Assembly (NCBI GenBank): GCA_944389275.1
Contig: CALXLT010000038.1
Span: 1 to 52,303 of the forward strand
Reading direction: 5' to 3'
DNA length: 52,303 bases
Origin: an uncultured Spirochaetaceae bacterium
GTDB lineage: Bacteria; Spirochaetota; Spirochaetia; Sphaerochaetales; Sphaerochaetaceae
Positions 43,428-52,184 of this stretch are shown here, piece after piece. Below the pieces are notes generated by a model. The model was not told the origin of the DNA, made no database searches, and worked only from the letters and a program-made list of their open reading frames with translations. Made by a program: the position numbers and the translations under genes. Within the stretch, counting starts at the first letter, position 1, and each line of letters begins with the position of its first letter.

Positions 43428-44693
43428 ATGAAGAGACTATCCTTGTTCATGGCGATCATCATGGCATCATGCTGCCTCTCCGCGGCATCCGTCACAGGCG
43501 GAAGCGAGGTGCGCCCCGATCTCTTCTATAGCGAGGAGGAGCTCGCGAAGGAGGACTTCCACGGACCTCTCACGGAAAGCGAGAGAGAATACTACGAGGA
43601 CACGTCCATCTATCTCCTGACAGCATCCCCCGCAGATCCCGTCTATATCTATTTCGGCCACTCCGGGCTTGTCATCGACACGCCGGATCAGGATGCGGTG
43701 ATGTACGACTGGGGCAACTTCAGCTTCTCCGAGGGATTCTACCTGAACTTCGTCAAAGGGCTTCTCTACTACAGCATATCATCAGGCTGGGCGGAAGGAA
43801 GGTACGCCCGGTTCATAAGCGATGACCGCACGGTATCACTTGTTCCCCTCTCGTTATCGCCGGAGGCGAAGAAGGCCGTGATGCTCTTCGTATCGCGCAA
43901 CGCCCTCCCGGAGAACAGGACATACCTCTATCACTACTATAAGGACAACTGCGCGACGCGTATCCGTGATATCTACGCGGAGGCGACGGACGGGGATTTC
44001 CGACGCTGGGCGGAAGCAATCGAGACGGGAATGAACTACAGGGAATGGGCTGAGCTTTACCTCTCGCCTTCCCTCTTCTTCGAATACCTCCTGAATTACC
44101 TTGAGGGCCCGAACATCGATGAGCCTCTTGACCTGTATCAGGCCTGCTTCCTTCCGGAGATCCTAGAAAAGGCCATCTCTCAATACGAGGGAACGGAAAG
44201 GACTGTGATCTATGAGACAAAGACCAGGGAAGCTGTACCTGAAAGCTATTCATTGGAAATAAGGGCGGCGGTTATAGGTATTGTCCTGATGGTATTCCCG
44301 CTCCTGACGCTATCCAGAAGAAGGGGTATCAGACGCATCGGCGACTTGCTTTCAGCCATTGCGGAGATCTCGCTCGGGATAATGTCCCTCATACTTCTTG
44401 CCGTGATGCTCTTCACGAATCACGACGTGACGTACTGGAACATCAATATACTCGTCATACCGCCGACGATCCTGATCTCCGCGGCTCTTCACCTTGCTTC
44501 CCTTGGGAAAAAGGAGAGAAGGAAAGCGCTCTGGCAGTCCGGGTTCCTTACATCGTTCCTTCTCGCCATAGCGCTTCTGATACAGCTTATAACGGCTTTC
44601 CATCAGGGAAATGCCGCGTATTACATATCGATGATCCCGCTTTACGCGGCAGAGCTCGTCAGCGCACGATCCTGGTTCCGCCGCAGCCATTGA
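43428..44693 (+). CDS. Lnb/DUF4105-like membrane protein (possible lipoprotein N-acylation enzyme)
   Basis: 421 residues. A signal-like helix (1-20) is followed by a periplasmic domain (about 30-270) and four or so membrane helices (about 275-421). The periplasmic part has YFGHSGLVI (His78) and HYYKDNCATRIRDI (Cys175), the signature I associate with DUF4105, now called the Lnb N-terminal domain. Lnb uses a Cys/His pair to move an acyl chain within diacyl lipoproteins in some Gram-positive bacteria. In this diderm the same chemistry could finish the lipoproteins seen in this window, but Lnt may also exist elsewhere. An in-frame ATG at 43399 is an alternative. The 3' end overlaps carbamate kinase by 35 bases. 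Confidence 0.75.
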   Translation: MKRLSLFMAIIMASCCLSAASVTGGSEVRPDLFYSEEELAKEDFHGPLTESEREYYEDTSIYLLTASPADPVYIYFGHSGLVIDTPDQDAVMYDWGNFSFSEGFYLNFVKGLLYYSISSGWAEGRYARFISDDRTVSLVPLSLSPEAKKAVMLFVSRNALPENRTYLYHYYKDNCATRIRDIYAEATDGDFRRWAEAIETGMNYREWAELYLSPSLFFEYLLNYLEGPNIDEPLDLYQACFLPEILEKAISQYEGTERTVIYETKTREAVPESYSLEIRAAVIGIVLMVFPLLTLSRRRGIRRIGDLLSAIAEISLGIMSLILLAVMLFTNHDVTYWNINILVIPPTILISAALHLASLGKKERRKALWQSGFLTSFLLAIALLIQLITAFHQGNAAYYISMIPLYAAELVSARSWFRRSH

Positions 44694-45603
44694 TGGCATC
44701 GGAAAGATGCTCAGGATCGGTTATGATGCCTACCCCTCCTATAGTCCGGACATAATCCACTACAGCCTGGATCTTCGGCAGCATCGACCCTGGAGGGAAC
44801 TGTCCCTCCGCGGCATACGCCATGGCCTTGTCGACGGAAAGCTCATCAAGCGCCTTCTCCGTGCTCTTGCCGAAATCTATGCAGACCTTCTCGACGGCCG
44901 TGGAGATGATGAACGCGTCGGCCTTGAGTTCCTTCGCGAGGATCGCTGCGGCAAGATCCTTGTCCACAACAGCTTCCCTGCCCTCAAGCTCTCCATCAGC
45001 GTTCCTTACGACAGGGATTCCACCACCGCCCGCCGCGATGACGGTGCAACCCGCGTCAAGCAGTATGCGGACAGTATCTATCTCGACTATCGATAGAGGC
45101 TTGGGGGAAGCGACAACGCGGCGCCACCCGCGGCCAGAGTCCTCAACAACGCTCCAGCCAGAGTGCTCATGATGATACATGGCGTCCTCTTCGCTCATGA
45201 ACGAGCCTATAGGCTTCGTGGGATTGCCGAATGAAGGATCCTCGGGGCTGACCTCAACCTGCGTCACCACAGTCGCGACGTTCTTTTTCAGCCCAAGCTT
45301 CCCAAGCTCATTGTCCAAGGCCTTCTGCAGCTGGTAGCCTATAGCGCCCTGGGTATCTGCAACGCATGAATCAAGGGGAACCGGATGAAGTATCTTCCTC
45401 GCGTACTCCGCCCTGAGGAGGATGTATCCGACCTGCGGGCCATTGCCATGGGCTATGACCACACGATGCCCATCCCGTATCAGCTTCGCTATATGGCGAG
45501 CTGTCTTCTCCGCCGCCTGATACTGCGCGTCAACCGTTACATGGTTCTTATCCTCTATGAGCGAGTTACCGCCTATCGCAATGACTATAAGCTTGGATTC
45601 CAT
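44659..45603 (-). CDS. arcC: carbamate kinase
   Basis: 314 residues from MESKLIVIAIGG; GGAGG lies close upstream. Amino-acid-kinase fold with GGNSLI, VIAHGNGPQVGYILLR and AAGGGGIPVV. It interconverts carbamoyl phosphate plus ADP with ATP plus carbamate and ammonia. Arginine deiminase and ornithine carbamoyltransferase are not adjacent, so it may serve purine or allantoin fermentation or a dispersed pathway. Confidence 0.93.
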   Translation of the reverse strand: MESKLIVIAIGGNSLIEDKNHVTVDAQYQAAEKTARHIAKLIRDGHRVVIAHGNGPQVGYILLRAEYARKILHPVPLDSCVADTQGAIGYQLQKALDNELGKLGLKKNVATVVTQVEVSPEDPSFGNPTKPIGSFMSEEDAMYHHEHSGWSVVEDSGRGWRRVVASPKPLSIVEIDTVRILLDAGCTVIAAGGGGIPVVRNADGELEGREAVVDKDLAAAILAKELKADAFIISTAVEKVCIDFGKSTEKALDELSVDKAMAYAAEGQFPPGSMLPKIQAVVDYVRTIGGVGIITDPEHLSDAINGCGGTRIVR

Positions 45604-46028
45604 AGCCCCTCCAATCCAAAGCTTACCATAACCGCAACAAACTGCAACAAAATTATCCTGTAAATGCTTTTTCTGCAATTAAGTCAGGAATAATCTTTTA
45701 GCTGAAAACGTGCCAGTGATATCAATCGAGAGGATCAGTGATAATAATCCCAATATCATTCATGAAGAGTTACCCTATCAGTCCTTCGAGAACCTCTCGC
45801 TATCAAGCCGCATCGTCGCTTCTCTCCAGAGTCCGTTTTGATAATCCCTTCGATATGCGTTTTTAACAAATGCAACAAGCAGCATAATGCTTCAGAAGGC
45901 ATTGCAAACGAGGTCCATCACAAAGTGAAACGTAAGGTATCTCCCATATGATGATAGATCAAGTGATGCTGAGGTATTCATTCTCGTCAATATGCCTGGA
46001 TCCGTGCATTTTAGATTAGTATCGTTGG

Positions 46029-46066
46029 TTATACTAGAGTTGATTATACTAGAGTTGATTATACTA
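46029..46066. repeat. 15-bp tandem repeat, about 2.5 copies
   Basis: TTATACTAGAGTTGA at 46029-46043 and 46044-46058, then a partial third copy to 46066. Confidence 0.9.
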
Positions 46067-46123
46067 AAACCAAGAATACGGATGATGGAGGAAAGAGGAT
46101 ATTCCTCCTTCAGTGGAAGAGCC

Positions 46124-46221
46124 TCTGTCTACTTTTGAAAAAACAACTGAGTGAAAAACATTGCTTATGTAAACTTCTGAAAATACAAGATGAAAATAAA
46201 TATTTTTTCTGTCTACTTTTG
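46124..46221. repeat. dispersed 14-bp direct repeat pair
   Basis: TCTGTCTACTTTTG occurs at 46124-46137 and 46208-46221, 84 bp apart. Confidence 0.9.
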
Positions 46222-46246
46222 TTGACAAGTACAACTCTCTATGCAG

Positions 46247-46328
46247 AAATCTAGGATTGTGTAGTATTTCATGGTCTAAAAATCTAGGATTGTGTTGATT
46301 TCCTGCAAATATAATTCTAGGATTGTGT
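46247..46328. repeat. three 16-bp direct repeats at an exact 33-bp period
   Basis: AAATCTAGGATTGTGT at 46247-46262 and 46280-46295, and AATTCTAGGATTGTGT at 46313-46328. The two 17-base spacers are unrelated. The array ends 13 bases before the ATPase start codon, so it would lie in its leader or promoter. Confidence 0.93.
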
Positions 46329-46341
46329 ATGGAGCCACATC

Positions 46342-47691
46342 GTGAAAAGAAAATTCTACGACACAATGCTTAGATGGAAGAACAAATCCCAAGGGACGAC
46401 AGTCTTGATGATCGAGGGAGCCAGACGTGTAGGAAAAAGCTATATCGCGGAGGAATTCGCCCGGAATGAGTACGACTCATACATCATGATTGACTTCCTT
46501 GAGGAGAACGATGACTTCAAGGCCCGATTCAACGAGCTCAGATCGGATCTTGACTCGCTGTTCCTCTTTCTTCAGGCATATTACAGCACGAGGCTCATAG
46601 AGCGCAGATCAGTCATAATCCTCGATGAGATACAGAAGTTTCCTCCGGCAAGGGAGATGCTCAAATACCTTGTCAACGATGGGCGCTATGACTACATCGA
46701 AACGGGTTCGCTGATATCTATCTCAAGCTCGGCGGACGGCATTACGATACCATCAGAAGAAGAAAAGAAGGAAATGTACCCCATGGATTTCGAGGAATTC
46801 CTCTGGGCCATGAGTGATACGATGCTGCTAGAGGCAGCAAGGGACGCCTTCATAAAGAGGAAACCTGTCGGGGATGCGCTGCACAGGAAGCTCATGAACA
46901 GGTTCTCGCAGTATGTCGTCACAGGCGGCATGCCTCAGGCCGTGGCGAAACTTGCCGAAACGAACAGCTATGAGGATGTAGACAGGATAAAACGCAGCAT
47001 CATCAGCCTATATCGAGATGATATATCCAAGGCAAAGCCGCATCTTGTGGAGAAGATAAGGAGTGTCTTCGATCTCATTCCTTCAGAGCTTAACAGGCAT
47101 GAAAAGAAATTCCGTCTTTCAGATATAAGAAGCGGCGCAAGGAACAGTGATTATAGAGAAGCTTTCCTCTGGCTTGAGGATGCGAAGCTCGTGAATATGT
47201 GCTACAGAGCGACAGAGCCTAATATCGGGTTGAGGATGAACAAGGATGATGAGAGCTACAAATGCTATTTCGCCGACACAGGCCTCCTCTTAAGCATGGC
47301 CTTCGATGAGAACGAGCTTGCGTCCGAAGGGATAATGAAAAAGCTTGCGATGAACAAGCTTGAGGTGAACAAGGGGATGCTCATAGAGAACGTAGTTGCC
47401 CAGATGCTGGCAGCAACAGGAAGGAAGCTATATTTCTTCTCATCATACAGCAGGAATTCCGATGACAGGATGGAGGTGGATTTCCTCATAGCGAAATCAA
47501 GGATAACAAGCAGGCATAATATCTCCCCCATCGAGGTAAAGTCATCGACGAACTATACGCTATGCTCGCTATCGAAGTATCGCAGGAAGTATACGGAGTA
47601 TATCAATCAGCCATATGTCATACACACCTCGGATTACATGGAGAAGGATGGAGTGATATACCTTCCGATCTACATGACGCCATTGCTATGA
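46342..47691 (+). CDS. AAA_14/DUF4143 ATPase
   Basis: 449 residues from a GTG start with GGAG seven bases upstream. The AAA_14 ATPase part has Walker A EGARRVGKS (25-33) and Walker B VIILDEIQ (91-98), then TGSLIS and the FEEFLWAM element typical of these proteins. The C-terminal DUF4143 half has a PD-(D/E)XK-like pattern: ENVVAQML, MEVDFLI and SPIEVKSS. The family is multi-copy in many gut bacteria and archaea and its role is not established; defence or mobile-element links have been suggested. Neighbouring noncoding repeats and AT-richness suggest a variable locus. Confidence 0.88.
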   Translation: MKRKFYDTMLRWKNKSQGTTVLMIEGARRVGKSYIAEEFARNEYDSYIMIDFLEENDDFKARFNELRSDLDSLFLFLQAYYSTRLIERRSVIILDEIQKFPPAREMLKYLVNDGRYDYIETGSLISISSSADGITIPSEEEKKEMYPMDFEEFLWAMSDTMLLEAARDAFIKRKPVGDALHRKLMNRFSQYVVTGGMPQAVAKLAETNSYEDVDRIKRSIISLYRDDISKAKPHLVEKIRSVFDLIPSELNRHEKKFRLSDIRSGARNSDYREAFLWLEDAKLVNMCYRATEPNIGLRMNKDDESYKCYFADTGLLLSMAFDENELASEGIMKKLAMNKLEVNKGMLIENVVAQMLAATGRKLYFFSSYSRNSDDRMEVDFLIAKSRITSRHNISPIEVKSSTNYTLCSLSKYRRKYTEYINQPYVIHTSDYMEKDGVIYLPIYMTPLL

Positions 47692-47790
47692 GAATGCGGC
47701 TTCACGTTTTTTCATAAGCTATAAGGTGGCATTGCAATATCTTCCAACAGTTTGTCTTTATACTTTTCCAATTCTCATGCAATTCTGATG

Positions 47791-47819
47791 TTGACCTAAT
47801 TATAACATCGTTATATAAC
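47791..47819 (+). promoter_or_regulatory. promoter of the TetR gene at 47830
   Basis: -35 TTGACC (47791-47796), 17 bp, -10 TATAAC (47814-47819). The start codon is ten bases further on, so the leader is about four bases or none. Confidence 0.75.
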
Positions 47820-47827
47820 ACTGTTAT
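47802..47827. promoter_or_regulatory. 26-bp palindromic operator of the TetR gene
   Basis: Outer arms ATAACA/TGTTAT surround an inner palindrome GTTATATAAC; 22 of 26 positions are symmetric. It covers the -10 box and transcription start, as expected for TetR autorepression. Confidence 0.7.
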
Positions 47828-47829
47828 CC

Positions 47830-48441
47830 ATGAGTGAGACCGAAAGAAGAATACTTGAGACAGCAAAGAAGGAATTCCTTGAAAGAGGCTTCCAGGGAAC
47901 ATCGATGAGACGTATCGCAGCCCTTGCAGGTGTTACCACAGGAGCTCTTTATGGCTATTTCGCCTCAAAGGAAGATATCTTCGACTCACTCGTCAAGAAG
48001 GCATATGAGACCGTGATGGATGCTTATAAAAGTGCCCATGAGGAATTCGCCGCACTGCCATATCAGGAGCAAGTATCTGGAATGGGAACAATAACAGCCC
48101 ATTGTGTCGAATGGTGCCTGGAATATATCTATGACCATCTGGATGAGTTCCGACTGATCCTGATGTGCTCCGAAGGCACACGCTATTCAAACATGGTCGA
48201 TGAGATGATGAAAACAGAAGAGGAATCCACGGAAGAGTTCATAGCTCTCATGAGAAAGAATGGCATGGAGATACCAGAGATCGATCCCCTTCTCGAGCAC
48301 ATGGTCACATCAGGCTACTTCACCTCCTTCTTCGAGGTGGTGAGACACTCCGTTCCCAGAGAGGATGCCAGGATCTATATCCAGAACCTTCAGGCCTTCT
48401 ACAAAGCTGGATGGGAGCGGCTTTTCGGAATGAGGCTCTGA
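47830..48441 (+). CDS. TetR/AcrR-family repressor of the ABC pair
   Basis: 203 residues. N-terminal HTH (about 5-55): ILETAKKEFLERGFQGTSMRRIAALAGVTTGALYGYFASKEDIF, a close match to the family. The remainder is a helical ligand domain with no assigned ligand. It lies 55 bases before the ABC genes and has its own operator, so it probably senses a substrate of the transporter or controls itself. No Shine-Dalgarno sequence is present. Confidence 0.88.
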   Translation: MSETERRILETAKKEFLERGFQGTSMRRIAALAGVTTGALYGYFASKEDIFDSLVKKAYETVMDAYKSAHEEFAALPYQEQVSGMGTITAHCVEWCLEYIYDHLDEFRLILMCSEGTRYSNMVDEMMKTEEESTEEFIALMRKNGMEIPEIDPLLEHMVTSGYFTSFFEVVRHSVPREDARIYIQNLQAFYKAGWERLFGMRL

Positions 48442-48465
48442 TGTCTCTTTTTTTTGAGCATAATG

Positions 48466-48481
48466 GTTAGCTTTGGCTAAC
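48466..48481. promoter_or_regulatory. metal-box-like dyad before the ABC pair
   Basis: GTTAGC-TTTG-GCTAAC, a perfect 6-bp dyad, lies just before the Shine-Dalgarno of the ABC gene and downstream of a possible -10 CATAAT (48459-48464). Its reverse complement matches the feo operator at 14 of 16 bases. Confidence 0.65.
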
Positions 48482-48496
48482 TTATTTGGAGGTTTT

Positions 48497-50254
48497 ATGT
48501 CAAAGAATAATGACCTTGAACGCCTGCTGAGATACGCGGGTAGATATAAGGCTCTGATGTATCTTTCGTGGGTGCTGTCAGCAATCTCAGCGATATTGGC
48601 TCTGCTTCCGCTCATCTGCATCTGGCTGATAATCCGTGATGTGCTTGCATCGGAATACACGATGATAGCCCGCTATGGCGCTTATGCCGTTGCGCTGGCG
48701 ATCATCTCGATGCTTGTCTACATAGTGGCCCTGATGTGCTCGCACATAGCAGCATTCCGCATTGTGGCGAACATGAGGAAGGAGATGCTTTCTCATGTCA
48801 TCAGCCTGCCATTGGGTGTGGAAGACCGCTTCGGTAGCGGGAAGATGAGGAAGATCATCAACGACTCAAGCGCCGCAACCGAGACATATCTTGCGCATCA
48901 GCTGCCGGACAGGGCCGCGGCGATCGCAACTCCGATAGGACTCATCGCAATGCTTCTCTGGTTCGACTGGAGGCTTGGGCTTCTTTCCCTTCTTCCTGTC
49001 GTCCTTGGTTTCCTGATCATGATGTGGATGACGGGAGAGAGGATGCAGGAGAGGATGAAGCAGTATCAGGACGCGCTTGCGGATATGTCGAATCAGGCTG
49101 TCGAGTATGTCAGGGGAATCCCTGTCGTGAAGACGTTCGGACAGACCATTTACTCATTCCGCCTCTTCAAGGATTCGATCGACCGCTATGAGAAATGGGT
49201 GATTGAATACACGAAGGAGCTTATGAGGCCGATGATCATATACACCGGAGCGATAAACAGCTCGTTCGCTTTCATAACAGCTGGAGCATTCATACTCGCT
49301 TCCGGCGGAATCACTACGGAAATCATCCTGAACGTTCTTTTCTATGTGATCATCACACCTGTCATCTCGATAACGCTTACGAAGATAATGTTCAAGAGCG
49401 AGGAGGCGATGATCGTCCATGACGCGATCATGAGAGTGGACACCATAATGAACGAGAAGCCACAAAGCGATGCCCATAATGGCCTTGTCCCCTCTGACAG
49501 TTCAGTGAAGCTCGAGCATGTGACATTCAGCTATGATGGTAAGAAGGATGCTGTCCACGATATCTCGATTGATATCCCATCAGGTTCCCTTGTCGCCTTC
49601 GTAGGCCCATCAGGAGGAGGAAAGACGACGCTTGCATCCCTTATCGCCCGTTTCTTCGATCCGCAGGAAGGCGTAATCAGGATCGGGGGACTCGATATCC
49701 GTGACATTCCGAAGGAACGCCTCATGCAGTATGTTTCCTTCGTCTTCCAGGACAGCCACCTCATAAAGGGAACGATAAAGGACAACGTGAAGCTAGCCAA
49801 GCCTGATGCAAGCGATGCCGAGGTACTTGAAGCTCTCAGAAAGGCAGAGTGCATGGATATCATAGAGAAGCTTCCTGACGGCATAGATACAGTGCTTGGA
49901 AGCGGAGGGATATACCTCTCAGGCGGAGAGACACAGCGCATAGCGATTGCCCGCACGATCCTCAAAGATTCTCCTGTGATCATACTTGACGAGGCGACGG
50001 CATTCGCAGATCCCGATAACGAGGTAAAGGTTCAGAAGGCATTCTCCTCAATGCTTGACGGCCGCACTGTCATCATGATCGCCCATCGTCTCTCATCTAT
50101 CACGAATGCCGACAGGATATATGTGCTGTCCGACGGAGAGATAAGAGAGAACGGTACATTCAATGAGCTTCTGGGGAAGAATGGCCTCTTCAGCCAGATG
50201 TGGAAGGACTATCAGAGCTCTGTTGAGTGGAAGGTCGGAAAGGAGGCAATGTGA
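48497..50254 (+). CDS. ABC transporter, fused permease-ATPase, subunit 1
   Basis: 585 residues from MSKNNDLERLL, chosen because GGAGG lies four bases upstream; a TTG at 48473 is in frame but lies within the operator. Six membrane segments (about 1-310) and a C-terminal ATPase with Walker A GPSGGGKTT, signature LSGGETQRIA and Walker B VIILDEAT followed by AFADPDNE. It belongs to the exporter-fold heterodimers that include drug exporters as well as the siderophore importers YbtPQ/IrtAB. The metal-box-like operator favours a metal or siderophore substrate, as inference. The stop overlaps the partner by one base. Confidence 0.9.
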   Translation: MSKNNDLERLLRYAGRYKALMYLSWVLSAISAILALLPLICIWLIIRDVLASEYTMIARYGAYAVALAIISMLVYIVALMCSHIAAFRIVANMRKEMLSHVISLPLGVEDRFGSGKMRKIINDSSAATETYLAHQLPDRAAAIATPIGLIAMLLWFDWRLGLLSLLPVVLGFLIMMWMTGERMQERMKQYQDALADMSNQAVEYVRGIPVVKTFGQTIYSFRLFKDSIDRYEKWVIEYTKELMRPMIIYTGAINSSFAFITAGAFILASGGITTEIILNVLFYVIITPVISITLTKIMFKSEEAMIVHDAIMRVDTIMNEKPQSDAHNGLVPSDSSVKLEHVTFSYDGKKDAVHDISIDIPSGSLVAFVGPSGGGKTTLASLIARFFDPQEGVIRIGGLDIRDIPKERLMQYVSFVFQDSHLIKGTIKDNVKLAKPDASDAEVLEALRKAECMDIIEKLPDGIDTVLGSGGIYLSGGETQRIAIARTILKDSPVIILDEATAFADPDNEVKVQKAFSSMLDGRTVIMIAHRLSSITNADRIYVLSDGEIRENGTFNELLGKNGLFSQMWKDYQSSVEWKVGKEAM

Positions 50255-51981
50255 TGATAAAGAGACTTGAAAGGACATTCGCGCTCTCTGAGAAGGGTGC
50301 AAGGGATCTGGTAAAAGGCTTCATTGCCTGTGCCGTGCATAATCTGACGCTCTTCGTGCCTGTCGGCATTCTCTATCTTCTTGCATCCGACATGCTGATG
50401 AACACCTTGACAGGGCGTGGAATATTCTATGCAGTCTTATGCATAATCTCAGTTGTCCTCATCATGATTTCCTACCGATGTGTCTACAAGGCAACCTATT
50501 TCTCAACCTATGTCGAAAGCGGCGTGAGAAGAGTCAGCCTTGCCGAGAAGCTGAGGAAGATACCTCTCTCCTACTTTGGGAAGAAGGATCTTGCGGATAT
50601 AACAAGCACAATCATGGCTGATGCTGCAACGCTTGAGACAGGCCTCTCCCACTGGGTTCCTGAGCTTATAGGAGCGGTCATCTCGACAACGATTGCAGCA
50701 CTTTCGATCATGTTCTTCGACTGGAGGATGGGTCTTGCGGTTCTCTGGCCGATTCCTGTCGCCATTCTGATAGTCATACTCTCAAGAAATGTGCAGTACA
50801 GACTTTCAAGGCGCTCGATGGATGCGAAGATGGAAGTGGCCGATGGCATCCAGGAATGCATAGAAACCATGCGGGATCTGAAGAGCTGCAATGCCGAGAA
50901 GCAGTATCTTAAAGGACTTTTCGGGAAGATAGACAAGGTTGAGAAGAGATCGATTATCTCGGAAGTTGGTACGGCTGTGTTCGTCGTCTCCGCTTCCTTT
51001 ATCCTGAAGATATGAATCGGAACCGTTGCATTGGCAGGCTCTATACTGCTTGCATCAGGCGAGATTGATGTGCTGACGCTATTCATGTACCTTCTCATCG
51101 CCTCCCGTCTTTATGATCCTCTTCAGAGCTCGCTGCAGAATCTTGCTGCAGTCATCTCCCTCAGGACGAATGTGGAGAGGATGGATGAGATACTCTTCCA
51201 TCCTCTTCAGGAAGGAAAGGCTGAGCTTACGAACAGCGGCCATGATATCGCATTCAAGGAGGTGAGCTTTGGGTATGGAAATGGCGAGAACGTGCTATCA
51301 GGCGTGACATTCACGGCAAAGCAGGGAGAGGTAACGGCGCTTGTAGGGCCATCTGGCGGTGGCAAGACAACAGTCTCGAGGCTTGCAGTCCGTTTCTGGG
51401 ATCCTGATTCTGGGACAATTACAGTTGGAGGAATGGATGTTACCAAAACAGATCCGGAGGCTCTTCTCTCGCTCTATTCAATCGTATTCCAGGATGTGAC
51501 GCTCTTTGATAACACCATCATGGAAAACATCAGGATAGGACGGCGGGATGCTACAGATGAGGATGTGATCGAAGCTGGGAAGATGGCTCAGTGCCTTCCA
51601 TTCGTGGAGAAGCTCGCTGATGGATGGAACACGATGATCGGTGAGAACGGATGTGAGCTTTCAGGCGGTGAGAGACAACGTATTTCCATTGCACGAGCAT
51701 TCCTGAAGGACTCTCCTATAATCCTCCTCGATGAAGCTACTGCATCACTGGATGCCGAGAACGAGACGGAGATCCAGAAGGCACTCTCAAAGCTGATACG
51801 AAACAAGACGGTTCTTGTAATCGCTCACAGGATGCGGACTGTCGAGAACGCAGACAAGATCGTTGTCCTATCCGGTGGCCATGTGGCAGAGGAAGGAAGT
51901 CCTGAGGAATTGCTGAAGCGGAACGGAATCTTCTCGCATATGGTTGCCTTGCAGAAAGAAAGCAGCGAGTGGAAAATCTGA
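50254..51981 (+). pseudogene. ABC transporter subunit 2, interrupted by one in-frame TGA
   Basis: The frame opens at MIKRLERTF (50254) and would encode about 575 residues: membrane domain, then an ATPase with Walker A GPSGGGKTT, signature LSGGERQRIS and Walker B IILLDEAT. Codon 254 (51013-51015) is TGA within a membrane segment, ...FILKI-stop-IGTVALAGSILL. The frame continues undisturbed for 322 codons on the other side with normal family motifs. A single TGG to TGA change is the simplest cause, by true mutation or sequencing error. TGA is used as a stop elsewhere in this window, so a changed code is unlikely. If the stop is real, the partner of subunit 1 is lost. Confidence 0.8.
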
Positions 51982-51998
51982 GCATCAAAAATCATATA

Positions 51999-52029
51999 GG
52001 GAGCAACCTGTGTTTTGCGGGTTGCTCCC
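51999..52029 (+). terminator. terminator of the tetR-ABC unit
   Basis: Perfect 10-bp stem GGGAGCAACC/GGTTGCTCCC, 11-base loop, followed by AATCTTTATT. Confidence 0.85.
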
Positions 52030-52136
52030 AATCTTTATTCTTGCCCCGATTTCTATCCAAATTCAATCTGCACAGTCTATTCGGGATATACCATCATGCA
52101 GGCACCTACTCAAAGGAATTGCTGCAACTTGAATAT

Positions 52137-52170
52137 TACATATAAATATGATATTTCATACTTATATGTA
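52137..52170. promoter_or_regulatory. palindromic operator candidate before the AbrB-like gene
   Basis: 9-bp arms TACATATAA and TTATATGTA, 16 bases apart, 14 bases before the ATG. AbrB/MazE proteins usually bind such sites in their own promoters. Confidence 0.5.
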
Positions 52171-52184
52171 TCAGGAAGGCAAAC

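Larger units (their letters stand above)
45604..46341. other. 738-bp AT-rich intergenic stretch with short repeats
   Basis: No gene I can support lies here. By eye it is AT-richer than the rest. A plus-strand frame around 45720-45840 reads like protein for about 40 codons (IHEELPYQSFENLSLSSRIV) and may be a gene remnant. From 46029 on it carries three families of short direct repeats, listed separately. TTGACA at 46222-46227 may be the -35 box of the ATPase gene. Confidence 0.7.

Noticed and set aside
46247..46328. CRISPR array
   Set aside because: Only three repeats of 16 bp with 17-base spacers, too short for CRISPR, and no cas genes.
46064..46366. Minus-strand open frame of about 100 codons containing HNPRF and KVDR repeats
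   Set aside because: It has only a TTG start inside the ATPase gene and no Shine-Dalgarno or promoter. The repeat frames are noted as a finding, but a coding call is not supported.
51013..51015. Selenocysteine or altered code at the TGA
   Set aside because: No convincing hairpin follows, ABC permeases are not selenoproteins, and TGA ends many genes in this window.
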